A stretch of DNA of 64,000 bases, from the NCBI GenBank assembly GCA_963801855.1, contig CAWDGK010000002.1, forward strand, positions 434,001-498,000. The letters run 5' to 3'. The first letter of the stretch is position 1. Every line of letters begins with the position of its first letter. Of this stretch, positions 8,670 to 23,015 are shown piece after piece. The notes beneath the pieces are model-generated. The model was not told the DNA's origin. It ran no database searches and worked only from the letters and a program-made list of their open reading frames with translations. This DNA is from JACDAN01 sp963801855 (lineage in GTDB: Bacteria; Actinomycetota; Thermoleophilia; Gaiellales; Gaiellaceae). The translations under genes and the position numbers were made by a program.

Positions 8670-10412
8670 TCAGGTTCGGCTCTCCAGCACTCTTTCCTTG
8701 ACCTGGGCCGTCCACTTGAGGGCCTGGAGGTAGGCGAGCGACCGCGGGCGGCGCAGCACTTCGGCCGTCCGGAGGCTGACGACGAACTCCTCCCGATCGC
8801 GGAAGCGGCGCATCCGGAGGCCGCCGGTGCCGACTCCCTGGAGGACGTGGGCATCGGAGCCGGCGCCCATCGTGAGGTTGTACTTCCGGGCGAAGCGCAG
8901 CGCCTCGTCGTTGTACTGCTCGAAGAGGAGCCGTGCGTTGTAGACCTCGAAGACGTCGATGTCGGCCAGGTGCCGGTGGAGGGTCTTCGCGTCGGGGATC
9001 GAGTGCATCCGGTCGAAGGGGTGGGGGAGATAGACGAGGCCACCCTGCTCCTTGATCGCATCGATCGTCTCCGCGAAGGACATGCCGCGAGGGATCTCGC
9101 GCTCCAGGAAGAGACCGATCACCTCGCCCTGGTTGTCGGTCTTGACCTCCTCGCCGGGAATGACGAAGACCTCGCTCGAGCGGGCCGCTTCCAGCGCCTC
9201 GAGGGCGCCGTCGAAGGCGTTGTGGTCGGTGACGGCGATCGCGCCGAGGCCCTCGAGCTCCGCGTGCTCGACCAGTTCCGGCGGCTCGACCAGGCAGTCG
9301 TGCGACCAGGAGGTGTGCATGTGGAGGTCACAGACGATCCACTCGCGATCGGCGAGCGGATCGGAGGACCGGCCGCTGCGCCGGCGGTCGGCGAGCGAGC
9401 GGTAGAGCTCGTCGAGCTCGCGGCCGACTGCGGCGAAGCTCCCCGCCTCGGCCTCGCGCCGCCCGTCGGCGGCCGCCCGGCCGCGCAGCTCCGGGCTCTC
9501 GGCGAGGCGCGCCACCGCCGCCGAGGCGAGCGCGGGCTGCTCGTGGACGCCAGGCGGCGCCGCGACGGCGGCGCCTGCCGCTTTCGCCTCCAGGACGACC
9601 CGCCTGAGCCCTTCGAGCGCCGGCACGAAGATCGCTGCCTCGTTCAGGATCGGCGCTCGAGCCGCACCGGAACGTGCGGTGCGCACCTGGACTCGTCCGC
9701 GAAGGGCCGTCGGTATCGACGGACGGCCCGAGAGCGCCTTCGTTCGCAGGAGGAGGAGCTCCCAGCCGGGCAGCTCGCGCATGATCGAGAACAGCCCTTT
9801 CGTCAGCAGCCGCTCGCCGGGGCGCCACTCGCAGACGATCACATCGCGCTTCTGAACGGGGTGAAAGAGCTCGGTGTCGACGCCCGGAGGCGTGATCCGG
9901 AAATCCCCGCGGAACCTGGCGGCGGCAGCGGCGGCCGTCTCGGCGGAGACCGCGAGCAGCGCGTCGACGCGGCCGACCAGACGGTCGCGCTGCGACTTGC
10001 CGGGCGGGTAGCTCAGGCGCTCGGGGGAGAAAAACGTCGCGACGGCGAGGGCGCGGCTGTCGCGCAGCGCGACATAGGAGAGGCTCGGCAGTCCCGGCTC
10101 GAACCCGTGAACCACGTCGTAGTCCCCGTGGGCCAACGCCTGGTCGAGGTTCGCCTTCACTCCGACGGGAAGCCCGATCCGGCTTCGCCGTGAGATCGGG
10201 ACTGCGGGCCCGACGGCGATGACGTCGCCCCTGGCGCCGTTCTCCAGTGCTCGTCGCCCGGCGACGAGCTCGGACGCCTTGCCGGAGGGCGCGAGGACGG
10301 TCACCTCGTGGCCAAGGCGCCTCAGCTCGGCCGCCGCGCCGGCGACGTGCTCGTTGACGTCATGGGGCTGCGACCAGGAGAAGGGCGTGACGAAGCAGAT
10401 CCGGAGACCCAC
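8670..10412 (-). CDS. GT4 glycosyltransferase fused to PHP phosphoesterase
   Basis: 580 residues in one unbroken frame. Residues 1 to about 340 are a GT-B glycosyltransferase of family GT4: MGLRICFVTPFSWSQPHDVN at the N-terminus, YDVVHGFEPGLPSLSYVALR, VDALLAVSAETA, ITPPGVDTELFHP and the donor-site-like FVPALEGLRRVVLEAKAAGA. From about residue 355 a PHP domain follows: DLHMHTSWSHD, AIAVTDHNAFDG, VFVIPGEEV, YLPHPFDRMHS and GAGSDAHVLQG supply the expected metal-binding His, Asp and Glu residues. PHP domains hydrolyse phosphoesters such as nucleotides or sugar phosphates. Divergent from the subtilase gene, with paired operator-like repeats between them. Function of the fusion is unknown. Confidence 0.85.
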   Translation of the reverse strand: MGLRICFVTPFSWSQPHDVNEHVAGAAAELRRLGHEVTVLAPSGKASELVAGRRALENGARGDVIAVGPAVPISRRSRIGLPVGVKANLDQALAHGDYDVVHGFEPGLPSLSYVALRDSRALAVATFFSPERLSYPPGKSQRDRLVGRVDALLAVSAETAAAAAARFRGDFRITPPGVDTELFHPVQKRDVIVCEWRPGERLLTKGLFSIMRELPGWELLLLRTKALSGRPSIPTALRGRVQVRTARSGAARAPILNEAAIFVPALEGLRRVVLEAKAAGAAVAAPPGVHEQPALASAAVARLAESPELRGRAAADGRREAEAGSFAAVGRELDELYRSLADRRRSGRSSDPLADREWIVCDLHMHTSWSHDCLVEPPELVEHAELEGLGAIAVTDHNAFDGALEALEAARSSEVFVIPGEEVKTDNQGEVIGLFLEREIPRGMSFAETIDAIKEQGGLVYLPHPFDRMHSIPDAKTLHRHLADIDVFEVYNARLLFEQYNDEALRFARKYNLTMGAGSDAHVLQGVGTGGLRMRRFRDREEFVVSLRTAEVLRRPRSLAYLQALKWTAQVKERVLESRT

Positions 10413-10444
10413 AGAACCGAGTCTAGTCGCCAGCCCCGTCGCTC

Positions 10445-10499
10445 GATTGATTCGTCAGTCAATCTTTTCGCCATTAACAGATTGATTAGTCAGTCAATT
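10445..10499. promoter_or_regulatory. Two operator-like direct repeats, TetR-type
   Basis: Two near-identical 20-bp sites, GATTGATTCGTCAGTCAATC (10445-10464) and GATTGATTAGTCAGTCAATT (10480-10499), start 35 bp apart in the intergenic region between the divergent GT4-PHP and subtilase genes. Each is an imperfect dyad with TTGA...TCAA ends, resembling operators of TetR/AcrR-family repressors. The A/T content contrasts sharply with the surrounding genes. No TetR gene is in the window. Confidence 0.6.
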
Positions 10500-10596
10500 T
10501 CTCGCGCAAAAAAATCTCTCCACACCCGTATCTCAACGCGAAATGACGGCGTTCTCTTTTCGTTAGTTCGGACGCGTTTCGACCAGGAGGGAAGAG

Positions 10597-14605
<4,009 letters not shown>

Positions 14606-14640
14606 GCCGCACCTGGCCTCCCAGGGCCTGAACCGAACGC

Positions 14641-14674
14641 AAAAGGAGGGCCGGCGCATGCCGGCCCTCCTTTT
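14641..14674 (+). terminator. Rho-independent terminator of subtilase gene
   Basis: Perfect 15-bp stem AAAAGGAGGGCCGGC (14641-14655) and GCCGGCCCTCCTTTT (14660-14674) with a GCAT loop, ending in a T run. It sits 35 bases after the protease stop codon. Confidence 0.92.
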
Positions 14675-14769
14675 ATCTCTTGAAACCTGTGCTTTTCTCG
14701 TCTTGACACCGTAGGCGAGCGGGGGGTTAATACCGCGTCGCCTATCTGACCGAGGAAAGGGAGAGGGAT

Positions 14770-18132
<3,363 letters not shown>

Positions 18133-18156
18133 TCGCGTCTAGCTCGACGAAGCGGG

Positions 18157-18184
18157 GAGAGGGCCGGCGATCGCCGGCCCTCTC
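18157..18184. terminator. 28-bp perfect palindrome, bidirectional terminator
   Basis: GAGAGGGCCGGCGA (18157-18170) is followed directly by its exact complement TCGCCGGCCCTCTC (18171-18184), then CGTTT. It lies between the convergent M36 and Ino1-like genes and could serve both. Confidence 0.85.
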
Positions 18185-18198
18185 TCGTTTCGGCGCGC

Positions 18199-19659
18199 TT
18201 ACGCGGTGGTCTTCGCGCGCGCCGTCTTCCGCGTGTTCTGCGCGATGAACTTCTCGACGCCGTCGAAGGCGTTGTCGTCGTCGATCTGCTTCGGCGGCGA
18301 CTTCATCAGGTAGGCGCTCGGGGCTTCGAGCGCGCCCGAGATGCCGTTGTTCAACGCCAGCTTCGCGAGCCGGACTGCGTCGATGACGATGCCGGCCGAG
18401 TTCGGCGAGTCCCAGACCTCCAGCTTGAGCTCGACGTTGAGCGGGACGTTTCCGAAGCTCGAGCCCTCCATCCGGATGTACGCCCACTTCCGGTCGGTCA
18501 GCCAGGGCACGTAGTCCGACGGTCCGACGTGGACGTTCTCCGCGCCCATGTCGTACGGGAGCACCGAGGTGACCGCGTTCGTCTTCGAGATCTTCTTGGA
18601 CTCGAGACGCTCACGCTCGAGCATGTTGAGGAAGTCGGAGTTGCCGCCGACGTTCAGCTGCATGGTCCGGTCGAGCTTGACGCCGCGGTCACGGAAGACC
18701 TGGGTCAGCACGCGGTGCGTGATGGTGGCGCCGACCTGCGACTTGATGTCGTCGCCGATGATCGGCAGCCCGCGCTCCTCGAAGCGCTTCCGGAAGTAGC
18801 CGCCCTTCGCGATGAAGACCGGCATGCAGTTCACCATCGCGCAGCCGGCGTTCAGGATCTGCTCCGTGTACCACTTCGTCGCCTCCTCGGAGCCGACGGG
18901 GAGGTAGTTGACGACGACGTCGGTGCCCGTCTCCTTGAGGATCCGAACGACGTCGTCCGTGTCGCCCGGCGCTTTGTCCACGACTTCGGAGATGTACTTG
19001 CCGAGGCCGTCGTGGGTCATGCCGCGCGAGACGGTGATCCCGGTCTTCTTCACGTCCGCGAACTTGTACGTGTCGTTCGGGTGCGCCCAGATCGCCTCGG
19101 ACAGGTCCTTGCCGACCTTGTCCGATGTGACGTCGAAGGCGGCGGTGAACTCGATGTCCCGGACGTGGTAGCCGCCCAGGTCGACGTGCATCAGGCCCGG
19201 GACGAACTCGTCGGCGGGGGCGTCCTTGTAGAACTCGACGCCCTGCAGCAGTGAGTTCGCGCAGTTTCCGACGCCGATGAGCGCAACGCGCACGCGGTCT
19301 TCGCTGCGCGGCGCCTTTCCATTCGTTGAAGGCATTGCTCGGGTCCTCCCTCCGGCCGGAGCGCCGAGGCGCTCGGCCAAGATCTCGTTGATGAGCTCGT
19401 TCGTGTTCGTGTGGCCGTCTGCTGCGCGCTGCTGGAGCGTTTCCTTCAGCTCGGCAGGCATGCGGAGCAGGACGTCTCCGGCTTGCTTCGGTGGCACGCC
19501 CTTGCGGCCGCTCGGCTCGAAGGGAATCGCGAAGCGGGCAGCCAGGATTCCGACGGCCACGTCGTTGAGGTTGCTCCCGCTCTCGGCCACCTCTACGGCG
19601 AGCCGTTGCTTCAGCTCGTCCGGCATCCGAACGAGCACGTCCTTCCTGCTAGCACTCAA
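18199..19659 (-). CDS. Ribbon-helix-helix doublet fused to inositol-3-phosphate synthase
   Basis: 486 residues in one frame. From about residue 110 it is an actinobacterial-type myo-inositol-1-phosphate synthase (glucose-6-phosphate to inositol phosphate, NAD-dependent): RVALIGVGNCANSLLQGVEF is the NAD-binding start, with VDLGGYHVRDIEF, NCMPVFIA, GDDIKSQVGATITHR, LNVGGNSDFLNM and KLEVWDSPNSAGIVIDAVRL. The first 100 residues are two Arc/CopG-like ribbon-helix-helix units (DVLVRMPDELKQRL and DVLLRMPAELKETL, each followed by a second helix). An in-frame ATG at 19335 with Shine-Dalgarno GGAGGGAGGA eight bases upstream could produce a separate 378-residue enzyme of the usual size. TTG 19659 was chosen as the outer start; GTG or ATG a few codons in are alternatives. 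Confidence 0.85.
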   Translation of the reverse strand: MSASRKDVLVRMPDELKQRLAVEVAESGSNLNDVAVGILAARFAIPFEPSGRKGVPPKQAGDVLLRMPAELKETLQQRAADGHTNTNELINEILAERLGAPAGGRTRAMPSTNGKAPRSEDRVRVALIGVGNCANSLLQGVEFYKDAPADEFVPGLMHVDLGGYHVRDIEFTAAFDVTSDKVGKDLSEAIWAHPNDTYKFADVKKTGITVSRGMTHDGLGKYISEVVDKAPGDTDDVVRILKETGTDVVVNYLPVGSEEATKWYTEQILNAGCAMVNCMPVFIAKGGYFRKRFEERGLPIIGDDIKSQVGATITHRVLTQVFRDRGVKLDRTMQLNVGGNSDFLNMLERERLESKKISKTNAVTSVLPYDMGAENVHVGPSDYVPWLTDRKWAYIRMEGSSFGNVPLNVELKLEVWDSPNSAGIVIDAVRLAKLALNNGISGALEAPSAYLMKSPPKQIDDDNAFDGVEKFIAQNTRKTARAKTTA

Positions 19660-19665
19660 GTGCTA
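19650..19665. promoter_or_regulatory. Palindromic operator-like site overlapping the RHH-Ino1 start
   Basis: TAGCACTCAAGTGCTA: 7-bp arms TAGCACT and AGTGCTA around a two-base centre, spanning the TTG start codon (19657-19659). On the minus strand a TACAGT -10-like hexamer (19668-19673) lies just upstream, compatible with a leaderless or very short leader. A ribbon-helix-helix dimer bound here would block transcription or initiation. Confidence 0.5.
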
Positions 19666-19675
19666 TCACTGTAGC

Positions 19676-19702
19676 GGATCCGCTGGCGAAGCCAGCACAT
19701 CC
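19676..19702. terminator. Imperfect hairpin between lipid genes and ino1
   Basis: GGATCCGCTGGC-GAA-GCCAGCACATCC forms a 12-bp stem with two mismatches and a three-base loop. It lies between the CDP-alcohol transferase stop and the RHH-Ino1 start on the minus strand. No T run is present; partial termination or RNA processing is possible. Confidence 0.4.
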
Positions 19703-19736
19703 GCATGGTCGGCGCCGCCGAGTCGGCGCCTTAGGC

Positions 19737-20369
19737 TCAGGAGGGCTTGAGCTGCCGGCGAACGTGGACGATCCGCTGGATCACGGTCACCCAAGCGGTC
19801 ACGTTCAGAAGGTAGACCGCCCAGGGCAGCACACCCCACGGCGCGAGGAAGAGCCCGGCGACGATCACGGCTACCCGCTCCGCTCGGCTCCCGATGCCGA
19901 CATCACCTTTGAGCCCGAGCCCCTCCGCTTTCGACCGCGTGTAGCTGACGAGGAAGGACGCGGTCATCGCCGCGAAGGCCGCTCCGAGAGCGAACTCGTT
20001 CCCGTCCCGGGCGAAGACGATCGCGATCGCCCCGAGCATGGCCGCCTCGCCGACGCGATCCGTGGTCGAGTCGAGGAAGGCGCCGAACGGCGTTCCGCGC
20101 CCGCTCTGCCGGGCGAGTGCTCCGTCGAGCACGTCGAGGAGTGAGCCGGCCAGGAAGAGGAGCGCGCCGATCCAGAACCAGGTGATCTCGTTCCTGTATT
20201 CGAAGTACACCGCGACCGCGGCCGCGCCGCAGATCATGAGCCCCAGGGCCGTCAGCGCATCCGGCGTGACGCGCGTGCGAGCCAGACCACGCATCGAACG
20301 GAACGCGAGCCGGCGGACGCCCGTGGTGTATCCCTCTTTGACGCGCAGCAGCGCGCTCTCGCGAGCCAT
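19737..20369 (-). CDS. CDP-alcohol phosphatidyltransferase (probable phosphatidylinositol-phosphate synthase)
   Basis: 210-residue inner-membrane enzyme that transfers a phosphatidyl group from CDP-diacylglycerol to an alcohol. The complete family motif is present: LLDVLDGALARQSGRGTPFG followed by AFLDSTTDR, giving the DxxDGxxAR...GxxxDxxxD metal site. Several transmembrane helices follow (ALTALGLMICGAAAVAVYF, FWIGALLFLAGSLL, MLGAIAIVFA, VAVIVAGLFLAPWGVLPWAVYLL). The adjacent Ino1-like gene makes inositol phosphate the likely acceptor, as in mycobacterial PIP synthase; phosphatidylglycerophosphate synthase is the alternative. ATG directly abuts the TAG of the PAP2 gene upstream. Confidence 0.85.
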   Translation of the reverse strand: MARESALLRVKEGYTTGVRRLAFRSMRGLARTRVTPDALTALGLMICGAAAVAVYFEYRNEITWFWIGALLFLAGSLLDVLDGALARQSGRGTPFGAFLDSTTDRVGEAAMLGAIAIVFARDGNEFALGAAFAAMTASFLVSYTRSKAEGLGLKGDVGIGSRAERVAVIVAGLFLAPWGVLPWAVYLLNVTAWVTVIQRIVHVRRQLKPS

Positions 20370-21128
20370 CTAGGTCAGCGCGAGGCGGCGGCGGGCGACG
20401 AAACCACGAACCTCACGCCAGTACACGACCGGCGCGGCGACGCCGACCACGACGATGCCGGCGAAGATGTCGAGCCAGAAGTGGTTGCCGGTCGCGATGA
20501 CCGAGAACCAGACCCACGCCGGCCAGATCAGCCAGACGGCCTTGAGGATCGGGGATCGGACGAAGACCGCCAACGCGATCCCGACGATGAGCGCATCGGC
20601 GGAATGGAGGCTCGGCATGGCCGCGTACGGGTTCGATGCGAGCGCGATGAGGCTCGATCCGTGGTTCGGGGAGCCGAGGCCGGCGAGCGTGTCCACGAAG
20701 CCGAACTCCGGGAACATCCGCGGCGGCGCGGTCGGAAGGAAGATGTAGCCGAGGAGCCCGATCAGGTTCGCGAGCATCAGGACGTTTCGGAACCGGATGA
20801 ACGATTCGTGCCGCCGAAGGTAGACCCAGAGCAGTGCGAGGCCGACGACCGCGAACTGCGAGAGCCAGTACGTCCACTGCATGCTCACCGCGAGGACGTG
20901 CGATGACTCGGTCCAGCTCTGCAGCGAAAGCTCCCAGAGGCCGGTGGCTCGTCGCTCGAGGTCGATGACGCCGCGCGCGTTCTCGAACGCCTTGGCCGGG
21001 CTGCGGTCGGCCAAACCGCGCGCGATCTGGTACGCGAAGAGGAACCCGAACCAGATCAGGAGCTGGCGGAAGAGGTCGAGCCAGCCGCGCGGAAGCACGC
21101 GGCCCTGAGTCGCGGTGGCGGCGGTCAT
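20370..21128 (-). CDS. PAP2/AUR1-like integral membrane phosphatase or inositol transferase
   Basis: 252 residues with about six transmembrane helices. The C-terminal half carries PAP2-superfamily motifs: FLPTAPPRMFPEFGF, YAAMPSLHSADALIVGIALA (phosphatase motif with catalytic His) and TGNHFWLDIFAGIVV (second His and Asp). This PAP2 branch includes eukaryotic inositolphosphorylceramide synthase AUR1 and actinobacterial relatives. Zero-gap junction with the CDP-alcohol transferase and nearby Ino1 point to inositol-lipid metabolism, such as removal of the phosphate from phosphatidylinositol phosphate. That role is inference from context. Confidence 0.8.
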   Translation of the reverse strand: MTAATATQGRVLPRGWLDLFRQLLIWFGFLFAYQIARGLADRSPAKAFENARGVIDLERRATGLWELSLQSWTESSHVLAVSMQWTYWLSQFAVVGLALLWVYLRRHESFIRFRNVLMLANLIGLLGYIFLPTAPPRMFPEFGFVDTLAGLGSPNHGSSLIALASNPYAAMPSLHSADALIVGIALAVFVRSPILKAVWLIWPAWVWFSVIATGNHFWLDIFAGIVVVGVAAPVVYWREVRGFVARRRLALT

Positions 21129-21178
21129 TCGACGATTCTACGTCGAGCGGCGGAGGTAACGGAAGCTTTCCACAGACC

Positions 21179-22168
21179 TCAGCCCCCAATTTGCGACATC
21201 GACCGCGATGCGCGCACGAAGCCCGCGTCGTTGATCTTGTGCTTGAGCTCCTTCTTGCTGACTGCCTGCCGGACGAGGGCCACGAGCTCCTCGTCGGTGG
21301 CTCCATTGCGGAGCGGGGTCTTCAGATCCCATTCGCGACGGGAGAAGAGACAGGTGCGGAGCTGGCCGTCGGCCGTGAGGCGGATTCGGTCGCAGGTGGA
21401 GCAGAACGGCTCGGAGACCGGATTCACGAACCCGACCTCACCCTCTCCGTCGGCGAAGCGAAAACGGCGTGCGGTCGACGAGGGCTTCGCGGGAATCTCG
21501 ACCAGCGGCCAATGCTCTTCGATCAGGGCTCGAATCTCACTGCCGGTGAGGACGTCGTCGGCATCCCAGCGCTGGTCGGCGTCGAGCGGCATGAACTCGA
21601 TGAAGCGCACGATGTACGGCTTCCGGCGGGCGAGCTCGGCAAGCGCCGGAACCTCCTCCTCGGTGAAGCCCCGGATCGCGACGCAGTTGACCTTGATCGG
21701 GCCGAGCTCGGGATACTGCTCCGCCGCTTCGAGCCCCGCGAGCACCTTGTCAAGGGCGTCGCGCCTCGTGATCTCGGCGAAGCGCACGTGGGAGAGGGAG
21801 TCCAGCGAGACGTTGAGCCGCCGGAGGCCTGCCTCGACGAGTGGGCCCGCGAAGCGATCGAGCAGGACGCCGTTGGTCGTCAGCGACAGGTCCGTGACGC
21901 CCGGGATCGGCGCGAGCATCGAGACGAGGGTGGGCAGGTCGCGCCGCGCTAGTGGTTCCCCGCCGGTGAGACGCACCTCTTCGACGCCCATCGCGGCGAG
22001 CAGGCCGACGATTCGCGTCGTCTCCTCGAAGGTCAGGAGCTCGTCGCGCCCGAGCCACTCGAGGCCCTCGGCCGGCATGCAGTAGTGGCAGCGGAAGTTG
22101 CACTTATCCGTGACCGAGACGCGCACGCTCTTGATCTCCCGGCCCCAGCCATCCGTGAGGGAATCCAT
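21179..22168 (-). CDS. moaA: GTP 3',8-cyclase MoaA
   Basis: Radical-SAM enzyme of molybdenum cofactor synthesis that, with MoaC, converts GTP to cyclic pyranopterin monophosphate. About 329 residues from ATG 22168 (MDSLTDGWGREIKSVRVSVT). N-terminal cluster CNFRCHYCMP, radical-SAM GGEP in VRLTGGEPLARRDL, C-terminal cluster residues FCSTCDRIRLTADGQLRTC, and the functionally important terminal Gly-Gly (SQIGG) are all present. Frame can be extended upstream to 22240 but the extra residues lack conservation-like character. No other moa genes are nearby. It is the most upstream gene of the minus-strand run ending at the RHH-Ino1 gene, 50 bp before the PAP2 gene. Confidence 0.96.
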   Translation of the reverse strand: MDSLTDGWGREIKSVRVSVTDKCNFRCHYCMPAEGLEWLGRDELLTFEETTRIVGLLAAMGVEEVRLTGGEPLARRDLPTLVSMLAPIPGVTDLSLTTNGVLLDRFAGPLVEAGLRRLNVSLDSLSHVRFAEITRRDALDKVLAGLEAAEQYPELGPIKVNCVAIRGFTEEEVPALAELARRKPYIVRFIEFMPLDADQRWDADDVLTGSEIRALIEEHWPLVEIPAKPSSTARRFRFADGEGEVGFVNPVSEPFCSTCDRIRLTADGQLRTCLFSRREWDLKTPLRNGATDEELVALVRQAVSKKELKHKINDAGFVRASRSMSQIGG

Positions 22169-22241
22169 ACGGGGGAGCCTACCCCGAGGTTTTAGGGTTG
22201 CCCCGCTGCGAAAGACTGGCTTATCTACGAACGGAGGCACC

Positions 22242-22400
22242 GTGCCGAACGAAGATCAGATCGAGGGCGAGGTCAAGGAGCAGGCCGGCAAGGTCACCGA
22301 CGACAAGTCGACGGAGGCCGAGGGTCGCGCCCAGGAAGCTTGGGGCGACGCGAAGGACAAGGCCGGCGACGTCGAGGACGAGGTCCGCGAGCGGCTCTAA
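22242..22400 (+). CDS. CsbD-like small stress protein
   Basis: 52 residues, highly charged, starting VPNEDQIEGEVKEQAGKVTD and containing EAWGDAKDKAGDVEDEV. The EGxxKxxxGKxxxD and GxxxxxxGxxxxxxGD spacing matches the CsbD/YjbJ family, whose members are general-stress proteins of unknown mechanism. GTG start at 22242 follows GGAGG by five bases. Divergent from moaA with 73 bp between them. Confidence 0.85.
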   Translation: MPNEDQIEGEVKEQAGKVTDDKSTEAEGRAQEAWGDAKDKAGDVEDEVRERL

Positions 22401-22429
22401 GCCCCGCGGCTACCCGAAAGGAGCACCAC

Positions 22430-22687
22430 ATGTCCGATATGGATCAGGAAGGTCAGGGCGGCGGCATGCAGGAGGAAGGCGGCATGGGCGGCGGCCAGGA
22501 ATCCGGCGGCGGCTCGGAGAGCGGCGGCGGCATGGGCGGCGGCCAGGAGTCCGGCGGCGGCTCCGAGAGCGGCGGCGGCATGGGCGGCGGCTCGGAGGAG
22601 GGCGGCTCCATGGGCGGCGGCTCGGAGGAGGGCGGCTCGATGGGCGGCGGCTCCGACGACATGGGCGGCGGCCAGCAGGCCGGCTGA
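22430..22687 (+). CDS. Gly/Ser/Glu/Met repeat protein
   Basis: 85 residues starting MSDMDQEGQGGGMQEEGG and consisting almost entirely of GGGMGGGQESGGGSES-like units, with no hydrophobic core, Cys or signal peptide. Predicted intrinsically disordered. ATG 22430 is preceded by GAAAGGAG. It follows the CsbD-like gene by 29 bases and is followed by a terminator, so both are probably one stress-type transcript. No family recognised; the clean SD, start and terminator support a real gene despite low complexity. Confidence 0.6.
   Translation: MSDMDQEGQGGGMQEEGGMGGGQESGGGSESGGGMGGGQESGGGSESGGGMGGGSEEGGSMGGGSEEGGSMGGGSDDMGGGQQAG
22484..22660 (+). repeat. In-frame 48-bp and 30-bp tandem repeats
   Basis: Two 48-bp copies begin at 22484 and 22532 (each starts ATGGGCGGCGGCCAGGA), followed by two 30-bp copies at 22580 and 22610 (ATGGGCGGCGGCTCGGAGGA) and a partial copy at 22640. 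All unit lengths are multiples of three, so copy-number change would keep the frame. Confidence 0.85.
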
Positions 22688-22706
22688 ACCAGCCGAAGTG
22701 ATTCGC

Positions 22707-22734
22707 AGTGAGGGCGCCGGGAGGCGCCCTCACT
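22707..22734 (+). terminator. Terminator after Gly-rich gene
   Basis: Perfect 12-bp stem AGTGAGGGCGCC (22707-22718) and GGCGCCCTCACT (22723-22734) with a GGGA loop, followed by CGTTTC, 20 bases past the stop codon. Confidence 0.85.
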
Positions 22735-22790
22735 CGTTTCGGGACCTTTCAGACCGGGGACGAGAAGCACACGTCTAGACAGGAGGCCGA

Positions 22791-22937
22791 GTGAGCGACC
22801 AGGCGCAAGACGACCAGGGTCCACGCGAAGACGAGCCGAACCCGACGCAGGAAGCGATCGACGCCGAGGGGCCGAGCGACAAGCCGGTCGACGTCGGCGG
22901 CTGGGAGGACAACGAGCCCAGCGCGACTGCCGACTAA
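22791..22937 (+). CDS. Small acidic hypothetical protein
   Basis: 48 residues from GTG 22791: VSDQAQDDQGPREDEPNPTQ, then EAIDAEGPSDKP, ending WEDNEPSATAD. Strongly acidic, one Trp, no hydrophobic segment. AGGAGG lies five bases before the start and the stop TAA is at 22935-22937. No family recognised. It is the third small disordered-type protein in a row between moaA and the RTX-like gene. Confidence 0.6.
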   Translation: MSDQAQDDQGPREDEPNPTQEAIDAEGPSDKPVDVGGWEDNEPSATAD

Positions 22938-23015
22938 CGAGCCCGAAGAACGCGCGCGCGGCGCGGCGTATTGAAAACGACCGAGCGCTCTGTCACCCTC
23001 GGAGGCGTGTTTTCT

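Noticed and set aside
18199..19659. Type II toxin-antitoxin system based on the RHH domains
   Set aside because: No small toxin gene lies next to the RHH region; it is fused to a metabolic enzyme.
19650..19665. CIRCE/HrcA site
   Set aside because: The half-site resembles CIRCE but the spacer is 2 rather than 9 bases and the downstream gene is not a chaperone.
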